DNA of 35,276 nt from Candidatus Hadarchaeum sp. GTDB taxonomy: Archaea > Hadarchaeota > Hadarchaeia > Hadarchaeales > Hadarchaeaceae. Within the stretch, counting starts at the first letter, position 1, and each line of letters opens with the position of its first letter. This document shows, in pieces, positions 24,156 to 31,981 of this stretch. The translations under genes and the position numbers were made by a program. The DNA is taken from positions 1 through 35,276 of the forward strand of contig DYFS01000008.1 of assembly GCA_020725055.1 (NCBI GenBank), given 5' to 3'. The notes under the pieces are model-generated. The model was not told where the DNA came from, searched no databases, and saw only the letters and a program-made list of their open reading frames with translations.

Positions 24156-24186
24156 ACGGCAAAGTCCAAGAAAAATGGGTGTCGGG

Positions 24187-24465
24187 ATGGAATTGGAACT
24201 CGTGAGCGAGGAAAAGAATAGCATCACAATAAAGATAATCGGCGAAGACCACACGTTATGCAATGTCCTACGTAAAACATTGCATCAAGATGAAAATGTT
24301 GTCGCCGCTTCGTACGCGATCGAGCACCCGTTGATCGAACACCCTAAGTTTTATGTGCAGGTAAAAAAGGGCAGGCCAGGGACAGCTTTGACCCGTGCGG
24401 CCGAGCAAATCGCCGCAGCGTGCGACGACCTCCACAAGCAATTGTTTAAAGCGCTGAAAAAATAG
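24187..24465 (+). CDS. rpo11: RNA polymerase subunit Rpo11 (RpoL)
   Basis: Small assembly subunit of archaeal RNA polymerase that pairs with Rpo3, equivalent to eukaryotic Rpb11/AC19. The hallmark 'GEDHTLCNVLRKTL' followed by 'ASYAIEHPLIEHPKFYVQVKKG' (read as ASYAIEHPL and KFYVQVKKG) is clear. From ATG 24187 it is 92 residues, matching the family, where the protein begins M-E-hydrophobic-E. An ATG at 24175 is in frame but lacks a ribosome site, whereas GGGTGTCGGG precedes 24187. Confidence 0.94.
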   Translation: MELELVSEEKNSITIKIIGEDHTLCNVLRKTLHQDENVVAASYAIEHPLIEHPKFYVQVKKGRPGTALTRAAEQIAAACDDLHKQLFKALKK

Positions 24466-24515
24466 CACCCCAAAAAGTTCAATAGCGCAGCTGCCCACCC
24501 TGTTTTGGTAGGCCG

Positions 24516-25121
24516 ATGAAACAAGTCAAATTTTGGGGAATAAAGCCGGAGATAAGGGTTTTGGGTGTAGACGACGGGCCATTCAAGCCGCACAGCGGGG
24601 GGGCGGCCCTCCTCGTCGGTGCGGTATTCAGGGGGGGGCGCTGGATCGATGGTGTTTTGAGTACGCGCGTTGCGGTCGATGGCACGGATGCCACGCGACA
24701 GATAATAGAGATGGTCAACCGGAGCAAGCATAAGGGGCAGCTCCGCGTGATAATGACCGACGGCGCGACGTTTGCCGGGTTCAACGTTGTGGATATCCAA
24801 GACATATTCGGAAAAACCGGTATCCCGGTTATTGCTGTGTCTAAGGAACGCCCAAATCTCAAAGAGGTAAAGCAAGCGGTCAAACACCTGCCCGACTGGC
24901 GCGAGCGCTGGGGGGTGCTTAAAAAAGCGGGCAGGATATACAGCGTGAGGACGAGGGCAAAGGCGGCGCCGGTGCATATGCAAATCGCTGGCATAAAAAA
25001 GGCTGACGCTGAGCAGGTGGTGAGGCTAACGGCCACGCGCAGCTTTGTCCCAGAGCCGCTGCGTGTCGCCCACCTGATTGCGAGGGGCATCACGTATGGC
25101 GAAAGCACGAAGAAAATTTAA
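24516..25121 (+). CDS. DUF99 family protein (endonuclease V-like fold)
   Basis: 201-residue archaeal protein of the DUF99/UPF0215 family. 'IRVLGVDDGPF' at the start and 'IMTDGATFAGFNVVDI' with 'TGIPVIAVSKERPN' further on are typical. DUF99 is related in fold to endonuclease V, with an acidic pair near residues 19-20, but no activity is firmly established. ATG 24516 follows GGTAGG. The 3' end overlaps the signal peptidase gene by 26 nt. Confidence 0.88.
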   Translation: MKQVKFWGIKPEIRVLGVDDGPFKPHSGGAALLVGAVFRGGRWIDGVLSTRVAVDGTDATRQIIEMVNRSKHKGQLRVIMTDGATFAGFNVVDIQDIFGKTGIPVIAVSKERPNLKEVKQAVKHLPDWRERWGVLKKAGRIYSVRTRAKAAPVHMQIAGIKKADAEQVVRLTATRSFVPEPLRVAHLIARGITYGESTKKI

Positions 25122-25668
25122 CGTGTGGCGGGGCGTGATCAAGGCGAGGGGAAAAATCAGGCGCGTGTTTACGCGGTACAAGGTGTTGTACGAGATACTC
25201 ACCGTACTTTTGATTGTCGGGATCTTATTTTTTGGCATGAAAGGGGCCATCTGCCTCGCGCTTCGCACAGGTGATCCGTACCGGGCGGTCACCTCGGATA
25301 GCATGAAACACGCCGACGAGCTGTGGAGGGACTGGTTTTTGGAGATGGGGCACGACCCATCGAACTTCCCCCTTCAAGGCGGGTTTGAGCGGGGTGACCT
25401 AATGTTTGTACAGGGGGTCAACCCGTTCGAGGATATCAAAATCGGCGATGTCATCGTGTTCAACGTACCATCTTACCGGCTCCCGTTTGTCCATCGAGTC
25501 GTTAGCATAACCAACGTGGGTGGGGAAATCCGCTTTACAACCAAGGGCGACGCCAACCCGGGCATCTTGCCGGTTGAACGGTCAATCAAGCCGGAGCAAA
25601 TCATCGGCGAAGTGGTGTTTATCATCCCAAAGCTCGGACACTTATCGCTTTGGTGGCAGGGAGAATGA
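25096..25668 (+). CDS. Type I signal peptidase, archaeal/Sec11-type
   Basis: Cleaves signal peptides of secreted proteins on the outer face of the membrane. From ATG 25096 it has 190 residues: a basic N-terminus, a membrane helix at about 32-56, then the catalytic domain with S69 in 'SDSM', H133 in 'PFVHRVV' and D152 in 'KGDAN'. A histidine in place of the bacterial lysine marks it as a Sec11/ER-type enzyme. GAGGGGC lies 8 nt before the ATG. TTG 25078 is an alternative start within the DUF99 gene. There is no second membrane helix at the C-terminus. Confidence 0.9.
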   Translation: MAKARRKFNVWRGVIKARGKIRRVFTRYKVLYEILTVLLIVGILFFGMKGAICLALRTGDPYRAVTSDSMKHADELWRDWFLEMGHDPSNFPLQGGFERGDLMFVQGVNPFEDIKIGDVIVFNVPSYRLPFVHRVVSITNVGGEIRFTTKGDANPGILPVERSIKPEQIIGEVVFIIPKLGHLSLWWQGE

Positions 25669-25669
25669 C

Positions 25670-26062
25670 ATGAGAAAACAGCCATTTGTTATGGTCGACG
25701 TAATCATAAGGGTGAAGGGCGGCGTGGTGTTGGTCAAAAGGGCTAGGGAGCCACACAAGGGCAGATGGGCGTTACCCGGTGGCTTCGTGCGCTACGGTGA
25801 GCGGGTCGAGGATACGGTGATTCGTGAGGCGGAGGAGGAAACCGGGTTAAAAGTTAAGCTCAGCAAGTTGGCCGGTGTTTACTCCAATCCAAAGCGCGAC
25901 CCACGAGGTCACGCGATCTCGATATGTTTTTTAGCGGACGTGGGCGGCGGCAGACTAAGGGCGGGGGGCGACGCGGCGGATGCGCGCGTATTTAAAGAAA
26001 TTCCGTGGGGCGAGCTCGCGTTCGATCACGCTGCGATGCTGAGAGATGCGGGGTTTAGGTGA
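25670..26062 (+). CDS. Nudix hydrolase
   Basis: 130-residue nucleoside-diphosphate-X hydrolase. The Nudix box is intact: 'GGFVRYGERVEDTVIREAEEETGL' (given as GGFVRYGE and REAEEETGL), with all acidic magnesium ligands. 'LPGGFV' and 'VDVIIRVKGGVVLVKRA' suggest an ADP-ribose-pyrophosphatase or NUDT-type pyrophosphatase; the substrate is not determinable. ATG 25670 follows GGGAGA, one base after the signal-peptidase stop. The frame is open upstream, but only inside the preceding gene. Confidence 0.9.
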   Translation: MRKQPFVMVDVIIRVKGGVVLVKRAREPHKGRWALPGGFVRYGERVEDTVIREAEEETGLKVKLSKLAGVYSNPKRDPRGHAISICFLADVGGGRLRAGGDAADARVFKEIPWGELAFDHAAMLRDAGFR

Positions 26063-26066
26063 GTGC

Positions 26067-26393
26067 GTGGAATTCTGTTCGAAATGTGGAAACCTGATGC
26101 TTCCTAAAAAAGACAAAAAGGGCTTGGTTCTGGAGTGCGGTAAGTGCGGGCATGTTTCGGATGCGGTGAAAGCGGAGGAATACAGGCTCGTTAGGGGGGT
26201 CGAGTCAAAGAGGATGGCGCCGGAGGTTATCGAGGGTAAGCGGATAAACCTGCCGACGGCGCGCGTCACCTGCCCGGGGTGCGGGAATGACAAGGCCTAC
26301 TGGTGGATGCGCCAGACGCGGGGTGCGGATGAGCCATCGACCAGGTTCTACCGTTGTGTCGAATGCGGGCACGTCTGGCGCGAGTATGCGTAA
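26067..26393 (+). CDS. tfs: Transcript-cleavage factor TFS
   Basis: Stimulates RNA polymerase to cut back stalled transcripts, as TFIIS does. The 108-residue protein has an N-terminal zinc ribbon ('CSKCG' and 'CGKCGH'), a linker, and a C-terminal TFIIS-type ribbon ('CPGCG' and 'CVECGH'). The acidic tip 'RGADEPST' carries the D-E pair needed for cleavage, so it looks active rather than inhibitory. The start GTG 26067 has AGGTGAG just upstream, across the Nudix stop. A further in-frame upstream codon would add residues not seen in the family. Confidence 0.94.
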   Translation: MEFCSKCGNLMLPKKDKKGLVLECGKCGHVSDAVKAEEYRLVRGVESKRMAPEVIEGKRINLPTARVTCPGCGNDKAYWWMRQTRGADEPSTRFYRCVECGHVWREYA

Positions 26394-26432
26394 AGCGCAA
26401 AAACCCATGGGGAGAAATAGGTTGGGGTAGAA

Positions 26433-26777
26433 GTGGAAGAATTTGTGCACAAGGCACGCGCGATTGGCAGGAAAATTTCTGAAATAAAAATCGGTGACTC
26501 TCGCATCGGGGTAGTTGGCCTGGTTGTGGATAGAAAGGAGGGAGAGTTGACACTCGATGATGGTTCAGGCCAAATCACGGTGTTCTTCGACGACCCAGCG
26601 CTAGCCGCGGGCGTGGGCGCTGGCTCAAAAATCAGGGTATTCGGGACCCCGCTCAACGTCGGCGGCAAGCACGAGCTGCAGGCGGAGATAATTCAAAAGG
26701 TGGATAAGCTCGACTTGGAACTTTATGAGGAGGTCAGGCGAGAAATCAAAAAATTTGAGAGGGAAGTAGGGCAATAA
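26433..26777 (+). CDS. OB-fold nucleic-acid-binding protein, RPA/Stn1-like
   Basis: 114 residues with one OB-fold of the tRNA_anti/RPA type (about 20-90: 'RIGVVGLVVDRKEGELTLDDGSGQITVFF', read as RIGVVGLVVDRKEG and LTLDDGSGQITVFF), followed by a charged C-terminal helix. The LDDGSGxIxVxF pattern is the usual strand 2-3 signature of RPA32/Stn1-like proteins. The GTG start has GGGGT at good spacing. It lies directly upstream of pcna and primase, so a role in single-strand DNA handling at the fork is plausible. It lacks the zinc finger of large archaeal RPA. Confidence 0.8.
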   Translation: MEEFVHKARAIGRKISEIKIGDSRIGVVGLVVDRKEGELTLDDGSGQITVFFDDPALAAGVGAGSKIRVFGTPLNVGGKHELQAEIIQKVDKLDLELYEEVRREIKKFEREVGQ

Positions 26778-26788
26778 GGGGGGTTGTT

Positions 26789-27544
26789 TTGGTTAAGTTG
26801 CGTATGGCGGATTCGAAAGGCTGGAAAACCTGCGTAAGCGCGATGGCGAGTTTGATAGAGGAAGCCACGTTTAAACTGACGCCGGAAGGGGTGAAGATGA
26901 AGGCGATGGATCCTTCTCACGTGGCACTCGTCGATTTTGAGTTACCCGCGGAAGCCTTTGCCGAGTATGGGGTTAAACAAACGGTGTCGATCGGGGCCGA
27001 TCTCGCAGAGATGAACAAAATAATGGCGCGGGCGAAAGCCGAGGATGAGTTCACGATGGAACTCGATGAGGAGAAAAATCGTTTGGTGTTAACGTTTAAG
27101 GGCACCTCCACCAGAAAGTTTAGTCTACCGCTGATAGACATAAGCGAGGCCGAATTGCCCGAGCCCAAGCTTCAGTTCACCGCCACCGCCGACATCGCGG
27201 CAGGCGTTATCCAAGATGGGCTACGTGACGCAGAGATAGTCGGCGATAATGTGAGGTGCGAGCTGAAGGAGGAGGGATTCTCCATGCTGACAGAGAGCGA
27301 CACCGGGGCAACTGAGCTTAAGCTTCAGAAGGGTGATGCCGGGCTGCTGAAACTCAGCGTCAAACAGCCGGCGCGGGCGATGTTTAACATAAAGTACCTC
27401 ATCGATATGACCAAGGCGGTGAGTTCTGCTGACGCCATCACGATAAACCTCGGCACAAACTTACCAATTCAACTCGATTTCCCGATCGCCAAGGGAAAAG
27501 GAAGGCTTCGATTTTTGCTTGCTCCGAGGATCGAGGCAGAGTAG
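26789..27544 (+). CDS. pcn: PCNA sliding clamp
   Basis: Homotrimeric clamp that tethers PolD and other enzymes to DNA. The 251-residue protein has two repeated half-domains. 'TFKLTPEGVKMKAMDPSHVALVDFEL' (in parts: TFKLTPEGVKMKAMDPSHVA) is the diagnostic N-terminal motif, a central 'FKGTSTRKFSLPLIDI' precedes the interdomain loop, and the C-terminus ends 'LLAPRIEAE'. The start is TTG 26789 with AAGGGGGG upstream; a second in-frame codon a few residues on is less likely. priL follows after 3 nt. Confidence 0.96.
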   Translation: MVKLRMADSKGWKTCVSAMASLIEEATFKLTPEGVKMKAMDPSHVALVDFELPAEAFAEYGVKQTVSIGADLAEMNKIMARAKAEDEFTMELDEEKNRLVLTFKGTSTRKFSLPLIDISEAELPEPKLQFTATADIAAGVIQDGLRDAEIVGDNVRCELKEEGFSMLTESDTGATELKLQKGDAGLLKLSVKQPARAMFNIKYLIDMTKAVSSADAITINLGTNLPIQLDFPIAKGKGRLRFLLAPRIEAE

Positions 27545-27547
27545 GCG

Positions 27548-28831
27548 GTGGCGGTGGTCGTCCCCGAATATGTGGCAATTTTAGACCCCTTTGCCCAGGA
27601 AGCGCAGGAGATAGTGCGCAGGTCACCCCAGCTCGACGCGATGCCCCCGGAAGTAATCGAGCGGGCGATTAATAGGGTGAAATGGAAATCGCCGAAGGAG
27701 ATGGTTGTAGACCTTAGCGCGAGCGCTATCCAAGCGGAGGTGTGGTCATTCTACATGATGTGTCAGGCAACAGCAGCCGTTTCTTTTCCATACTCGCGCG
27801 AGGCGAGGCTGGTGACGGATGCGACGAAAGAGACAATCAAGTACCGAATGTACGATCTCTTCAAGCTCGGGCATGAGGACTTGTGTTTGGATGTGGTCAA
27901 GCGCTCCTTCAAGTTTGTGCGGCTCGAGCGCAATGATGGAATCAGGCTGGGAGACATCGAGATCCCCCGCGCGGATTACTTCAAGCTGCGCGATAGGCAG
28001 CTCGCTGATGCCGGGATAAAGGAAAAAGAAATCGATGATCGCATGCTTCCTCAGTACGTGCCAAAATACGCGATGCGCTGGGGAAATCTCGCGCCCCTGC
28101 TGAGGCACCGGCTGGCAGAGTTGACGAAGCTCTACATCGTGGACGGTTGGGCGGTGATAACGCCCCACGAGTTATGGGATTTCTTCGCGAATTTCATCGG
28201 GGTGAAGACAGAAGATTACATAACATCCCTCTATGAGCGCTTCTCCGACACCGGAGCCCCAGAAAAATTGCTTAATATCGGTGAAAGGATTTCCGCTTTG
28301 ATTCCCCCAGAAGCTGAGCTCCGCGAGCGGTTCATGAGGGTGCCTAGAGGCAGGCTCCGTCCAGAGTTCTTTCCCCCCTGTGTGAAAAAAGCGCTGGGTG
28401 GTGTGGGGGCTGGCGCCAGAAACTATGCCATCACAGTTTTGCTTACCTCGTTCCTGTCGTATGCGCGCGTGTCCCCCTCCGGGAAAGCTGTTACTAGGAT
28501 GGCCGATTTCATCGACGAAATTTCAGTCGTAAGAGAGGAGATTGCACCACTGATATTCGAGGCGGCTGAGCGTTGCAATCCGCCATTTTTCAGGGATCAG
28601 CCGCAAGAAAAGGCGAGCATTTTTTATCATCTCGGCTTTGGAATGACGACCGAGCCACGCCTCGAGGATAGCGGCAGGTCGAAGTGGTACCGCGTCCCGA
28701 ATTGCAGAAAAATCCAGTTGGCAGCCCCACCGCTCTGTGAACAAGATGAGCTTTGCAGGAATGTAAAGAGCCCGCTCACTTACTACCACAGGCGCTTTGT
28801 TGGGCAGTCCAGCTTAGGCGTTGGTGAATAA
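27548..28831 (+). CDS. priL: DNA primase large subunit PriL (Fe-S)
   Basis: Regulatory subunit of the primase that starts new DNA strands. The C-terminal [4Fe-4S] domain has four well-placed cysteines: C278 ('FPPCVKKAL'), C386 ('NCRKIQ'), C397 ('PLCEQ') and C403 ('LCRNV'), followed by 'SPLTYYHRR'. The N-terminal helical part is about 270 residues. The length of 427 is within the archaeal range. The start is GTG 27548 in a run of possible GTG codons (27548 and 27554); the exact residue is uncertain. The stop is immediately followed by the priS ATG. Confidence 0.95.
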   Translation: MAVVVPEYVAILDPFAQEAQEIVRRSPQLDAMPPEVIERAINRVKWKSPKEMVVDLSASAIQAEVWSFYMMCQATAAVSFPYSREARLVTDATKETIKYRMYDLFKLGHEDLCLDVVKRSFKFVRLERNDGIRLGDIEIPRADYFKLRDRQLADAGIKEKEIDDRMLPQYVPKYAMRWGNLAPLLRHRLAELTKLYIVDGWAVITPHELWDFFANFIGVKTEDYITSLYERFSDTGAPEKLLNIGERISALIPPEAELRERFMRVPRGRLRPEFFPPCVKKALGGVGAGARNYAITVLLTSFLSYARVSPSGKAVTRMADFIDEISVVREEIAPLIFEAAERCNPPFFRDQPQEKASIFYHLGFGMTTEPRLEDSGRSKWYRVPNCRKIQLAAPPLCEQDELCRNVKSPLTYYHRRFVGQSSLGVGE

Positions 28832-29782
28832 ATGCAGATGAGAGAAGCGACCCCAGAGGAGAGGAAGAGGTTTTATGCGGAGGAGTGGAGCAAGCGCGAT
28901 TTACCCGATTTCATCCTCCACACGATTTCTCTTCGGGAGTTCGGGTTTGACTACGGCGAGGGCCCCAGCCACAGGTACAATCAATTCATGACGGTTGAGC
29001 AACTTGCGAGTTTTTTATGCAACAAGGCACCGTATGCGGCGTATGCGAGCATCGCGCTCTATGAACAGCCATCGATGCGAAAGGGCTGGTTGAAGTCAGA
29101 GTTGGTTTTCGATGTGGACGCGAAGGACCTGCCACTCAAGAGCTGCAGTTGCTCTGGCGGCGTGGTGTGCGAGAAATGCCTAGATGAGGCGCGCAGAATA
29201 GCTGCGATGTTTGCCGAAACGCTGCGCTCGGACCTAAATTTACACAACATCCACTTTGTCTATTCTGGGCGGGGTTTTCACGTGAGGGCAACAGACGACG
29301 TGGTGATGGCGATGGAGCAAACCGAACGTACCCAAATTGTGGAGTACGTTACCGGCGGAGTTATACCTGCGGATATAACGATAGCGCTGGGCTACTCTCG
29401 AGTTTTTCGCGAACGCGTTGCACGAACGTTCGAACATTTGGGTGAAGAGAAACTTTTGAAAATCCGCGGCATGCGAAAAGCGCTGGCACAGCAGTTGATT
29501 AAAGAGAAAGAAAAAATAATCGCAGCGGTGCGACGCGGGAGCCTTCGGGAAATAGAGGACTTCGAGGGGATGGGTGAGAAAACGTTCCAGCAGCTGCTCG
29601 AGTTTTTGACGAGGCTGAATATGGAACTCACGGATGGAAAAGTGACGACCGACACGAAGCGCATCCTCCGCCTGCCGTCGAGCCTGCATTCTGGCGTCAG
29701 CATGAAGTGCATCTTAGTTCGGGATATTGAGCGTTTTTCAATCGAGGATGCAATTCCAAAGTTCATGCGCGAGGGGGCATAG
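28832..29782 (+). CDS. priS: DNA primase catalytic subunit PriS
   Basis: Synthesises primers. Catalytic acids are D94 and D96 in 'SELVFDVDAKD', the zinc knob is formed by C105, C107, C113 and C116, and 'SGRGFHVRATD' is the nucleotide-binding motif. The 316-residue length is slightly short but normal for archaea. ATG 28832 abuts the priL TAA. It is followed by gins51 after one base; PriS-GINS coupling is common in archaea and matches the physical contact between primase and GINS. Confidence 0.96.
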   Translation: MQMREATPEERKRFYAEEWSKRDLPDFILHTISLREFGFDYGEGPSHRYNQFMTVEQLASFLCNKAPYAAYASIALYEQPSMRKGWLKSELVFDVDAKDLPLKSCSCSGGVVCEKCLDEARRIAAMFAETLRSDLNLHNIHFVYSGRGFHVRATDDVVMAMEQTERTQIVEYVTGGVIPADITIALGYSRVFRERVARTFEHLGEEKLLKIRGMRKALAQQLIKEKEKIIAAVRRGSLREIEDFEGMGEKTFQQLLEFLTRLNMELTDGKVTTDTKRILRLPSSLHSGVSMKCILVRDIERFSIEDAIPKFMREGA

Positions 29783-29783
29783 G

Positions 29784-30335
29784 ATGGGGTTTTCGTTCGA
29801 GGATATCGAGCAGATATGGATTGAAGAAAAATCTACGCGTGGCCCCACCGATCTCCCGGATGAGTTTTATCAGAACGTGGCGGGGTACGTGGCCGAGCTC
29901 AGCCGTGAGGCTAGCCGCGGAGACCTGTTGAGGCGGGAGCTGATCCAGGAGGAGCTCAGGCATGTTCTGCAGGCGGTGCAAGAAATTCACCTGCTCCGTG
30001 TGTTGAAAACGGCAGAGTTAGCGGCGAAGGGGGAGCTGCCGGGTCTCCTGCTTGAGCGCGAGCGGTACGCATTTAACGAGATCAAACAAGCCATGGAAAG
30101 GTTATATGCTGAGTTAATCGCGCCAGCGATGAGCGGGAAGGCAGAGATTGTTACGCCGAGGGAGATCACAAACATCGCCCTGATTTACCTAGAGGAAGTG
30201 CCTCAGATAATCGGCGAGAACATGAAGTGCTACGGGCCGTTCAGGGGCGGCGAGGTAGGTTTTCTACCAAAGCGGAGTGCAGAGCTTCTAATCAAACGTG
30301 GAGTCGCGAGAAAAATTGAGGTTAAGGTATCCTAG
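29784..30335 (+). CDS. GINS complex subunit Gins51-type
   Basis: 183 residues with the A-B order of the Sld5/Psf1 (Gins51) group. The helical A domain (about 1-125, with 'LIQEELRHVLQAVQEIHLLRVLK' given as LIQEELRHVL and EIHLLRVLK) comes first. A small C-terminal B domain follows ('YGPFRGGEVGFLPKRSAELLIKRGV', given as YGPFRGGEVGFLP and AELLIKRGVARKIEV). With Gins23 encoded beside mcm at 8989, the cell can build the A2B2 GINS tetramer. ATG 29784 has GAGGGGG 6-7 nt upstream. It is the last gene of the pcna-primase block. Confidence 0.88.
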   Translation: MGFSFEDIEQIWIEEKSTRGPTDLPDEFYQNVAGYVAELSREASRGDLLRRELIQEELRHVLQAVQEIHLLRVLKTAELAAKGELPGLLLERERYAFNEIKQAMERLYAELIAPAMSGKAEIVTPREITNIALIYLEEVPQIIGENMKCYGPFRGGEVGFLPKRSAELLIKRGVARKIEVKVS

Positions 30336-30473
30336 CGGCACCACCATAAAATTTCACATAAATCTCCATCGACGGCTTCATGGGGGCTACAAACTTCCTC
30401 GCCGGCCGCATGACGCAATTCAGCAGACGTTTTGCTAGCTTTGGCCACGGGAAGAATACCATTTTAGGTAGCT

Positions 30474-30481
30474 GTTATAAC
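30474..30481 (+). promoter_or_regulatory. Possible TATA element of the rpl44e operon
   Basis: GTTATAAC in the 200-bp gap after gins51, with an expected transcription start near 30503 and a 34-nt leader including GAGGG at 30527-30531. CATAAA elements near 30345-30360 are weaker options. The rest of the gap shows nothing recognisable. Confidence 0.35.
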
Positions 30482-30536
30482 ACTTTTTTAGGAAGGGTAC
30501 CAAAGCTTGGGGTAAAGTCATCTCACGAGGGTTTAA

Positions 30537-30815
30537 ATGAAAGTACCAAAACAACTCCGTGCGTATTGCCTGGTGTGCAAAAAACATACCGTGCATAGCG
30601 TACGCCAACTTCGCAAGGGCTCGGCTCGTCCGTTGAGTTGGGGGCAGCGCCAGTTCGCCCGCGTCATGGCTGGCTACGGGAGCCAGCCGAGGTCGGAGCA
30701 GAAAAAGTTTGCGAAGACCGCAAAAAAAATCACCCTCATGTTGAAGTGCAGCGCGTGCGGGAAATCTCACCCCCGCCGCGGCTTCAGGGCGAAGGGGATA
30801 GAAATAACAGAATAG
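30537..30815 (+). CDS. rpl44e: Large ribosomal subunit protein L44e
   Basis: Zinc-ribbon protein of the archaeal 50S subunit near the E site. The 92-residue sequence begins '[20 protein letters not shown]' (given to residue 20) and holds the second CxxC, 'CSACGKSH', near residue 70. GAGGG precedes the ATG. It heads an operon with rps27e, aIF2-alpha and nop10, a very conserved archaeal arrangement. Confidence 0.97.
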   Translation: MKVPKQLRAYCLVCKKHTVHSVRQLRKGSARPLSWGQRQFARVMAGYGSQPRSEQKKFAKTAKKITLMLKCSACGKSHPRRGFRAKGIEITE

Positions 30816-30823
30816 GTGATGGG

Positions 30824-31006
30824 ATGAAATCGAGGCCTCACCCCCCGTGCTTTTTGAGGGTTATGTGTAACGACTGCGGGAACGAGCAAGTAATCTACAG
30901 CCACGCGAGCACGGTTGTCAAGTGTTTGGTTTGCGGCAAGACTCTTACAGTCCCGCGAGGCGGCAAGGCTGAGATAAAAACTTCGATCGTCGAGGTGTTG
31001 AGGTAG
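30824..31006 (+). CDS. rps27e: Small ribosomal subunit protein S27e
   Basis: 60-residue zinc protein of the 30S subunit. Two CxxC pairs, 'CNDCGNEQ' and 'CLVCGKTL', are separated by 14 residues, and the start '[15 protein letters not shown]' is normal. ATG 30824 has a good GGTGAT site. An upstream in-frame extension is not coding. Confidence 0.97.
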   Translation: MKSRPHPPCFLRVMCNDCGNEQVIYSHASTVVKCLVCGKTLTVPRGGKAEIKTSIVEVLR

Positions 31007-31010
31007 TAAA

Positions 31011-31814
31011 ATGGTCCGTCGCAAGTCAGAGTGGCCGACCCAAGACGAGCTCGTGATATGTACGGTCACAAAAGTGTTTGCCCAAGGAGCATTCGCGAAG
31101 CTCGACGAGTACGGGGGAAAAGAGGGGATGATTCACATATCCGAAGTGGCTTCGGGCTGGATAAAGAACATCAGGGATTTCGTTAGGGAAGGGCAGAAAG
31201 CCGTTTGCAAAGTCTTGGCCGTCGACCCAGAGCGGGGACACGTTGACCTCTCGCTGCGCAGGGTCAAGGACAGCCAACGCCGCTGGAAGGTCCAGCAACA
31301 CAAGCGCGAGCAGCGGGCGGAGAGGTTACTTGAACTTGCGGCGAAGAAGCTGCGGAAAAATCTCGATAAAGCTTACGACGAGGTGGGATTCGCGCTGCAG
31401 GATCGATTCGGGGACCTTTACTCGGCACTAGAAAAGCTTGCGGCGAAGGGCAAAGAGGCTCTAGCTGGCATGAACGTGGACGAGAAGTGGATAGATGCGT
31501 TGAATGAGATGGCAGCTTCCACGGTTGAGGCACCGGTGGTCGAGGTCGTTGGTTATATCGACTTGAGCTGCAACTCCCCCAACGGTGTTGAGGTTGTGAA
31601 GGCCTCGTTGATCAATGCTCGCGATTCGATTAAAACCCCAGAGGTGGGCGCCGAAGTCTACTACGTCGGTTCGCCCCGCTACCGCGTCAGGATTACCGCG
31701 CCCTCCTACAAGGTCGCGGAAGGGGCTCTACAAAAATTTGCGGAGATAGCAACCGCAGAGATAAAAAAGGCGGGAGGGCATGGTGAGTTCCACCCCGTGC
31801 CGAAGGGGGAGTAA
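31011..31814 (+). CDS. eif2a: Translation initiation factor aIF2, alpha subunit
   Basis: Part of the aIF2 trimer that brings initiator tRNA to the ribosome. The 267-residue protein has the N-terminal S1 domain (about 10-85, 'LVICTVTKVFAQGAFAKLDEY' in parts: LVICTVTKVF and GAFAKLDEY, then 'EGMIHISEVASGW'), a helical middle, and the alpha-beta C-terminal domain that contacts the gamma subunit. The region between domain 1 and the helices ('SLRRVKDSQRRWK') fits. ATG 31011 follows rps27e by 4 nt. Confidence 0.96.
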   Translation: MVRRKSEWPTQDELVICTVTKVFAQGAFAKLDEYGGKEGMIHISEVASGWIKNIRDFVREGQKAVCKVLAVDPERGHVDLSLRRVKDSQRRWKVQQHKREQRAERLLELAAKKLRKNLDKAYDEVGFALQDRFGDLYSALEKLAAKGKEALAGMNVDEKWIDALNEMAASTVEAPVVEVVGYIDLSCNSPNGVEVVKASLINARDSIKTPEVGAEVYYVGSPRYRVRITAPSYKVAEGALQKFAEIATAEIKKAGGHGEFHPVPKGE

Positions 31815-31815
31815 T

Positions 31816-31980
31816 TTGAAAATCAAAAAATGCAAGAGCTGCGAGACATACACCCTAAAAGACGCGTGCCCGAGTTGCGGGGGGCAGGTGGTTTCACCGC
31901 ACCCGCCGAAATTTTCACCGCACGACCCTTATGGCAGGTACAGGCGTATGATGAAGAAAGAGGCGCTCCAGAGGGGATAG
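31816..31980 (+). CDS. nop10: H/ACA ribonucleoprotein Nop10
   Basis: 54-residue zinc-containing core protein of H/ACA guide RNPs, which turn uridine into pseudouridine in rRNA. It shows 'CKSCETYTLKDACPSCGG', a double CxxC ribbon, followed by the characteristic linear tail 'PPKFSPHDPYGRYRR'. Translation starts at TTG 31816, one base after the aIF2-alpha stop, with GGGGGA upstream; in-frame upstream codons lie inside the previous gene. Confidence 0.95.
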   Translation: MKIKKCKSCETYTLKDACPSCGGQVVSPHPPKFSPHDPYGRYRRMMKKEALQRG

Positions 31981-31981
31981 G

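Noticed and set aside
30380-30598. 72-codon frame before rpl44e
   Set aside because: It overlaps the L44e gene in another frame, with no ribosome site and no homology by eye.
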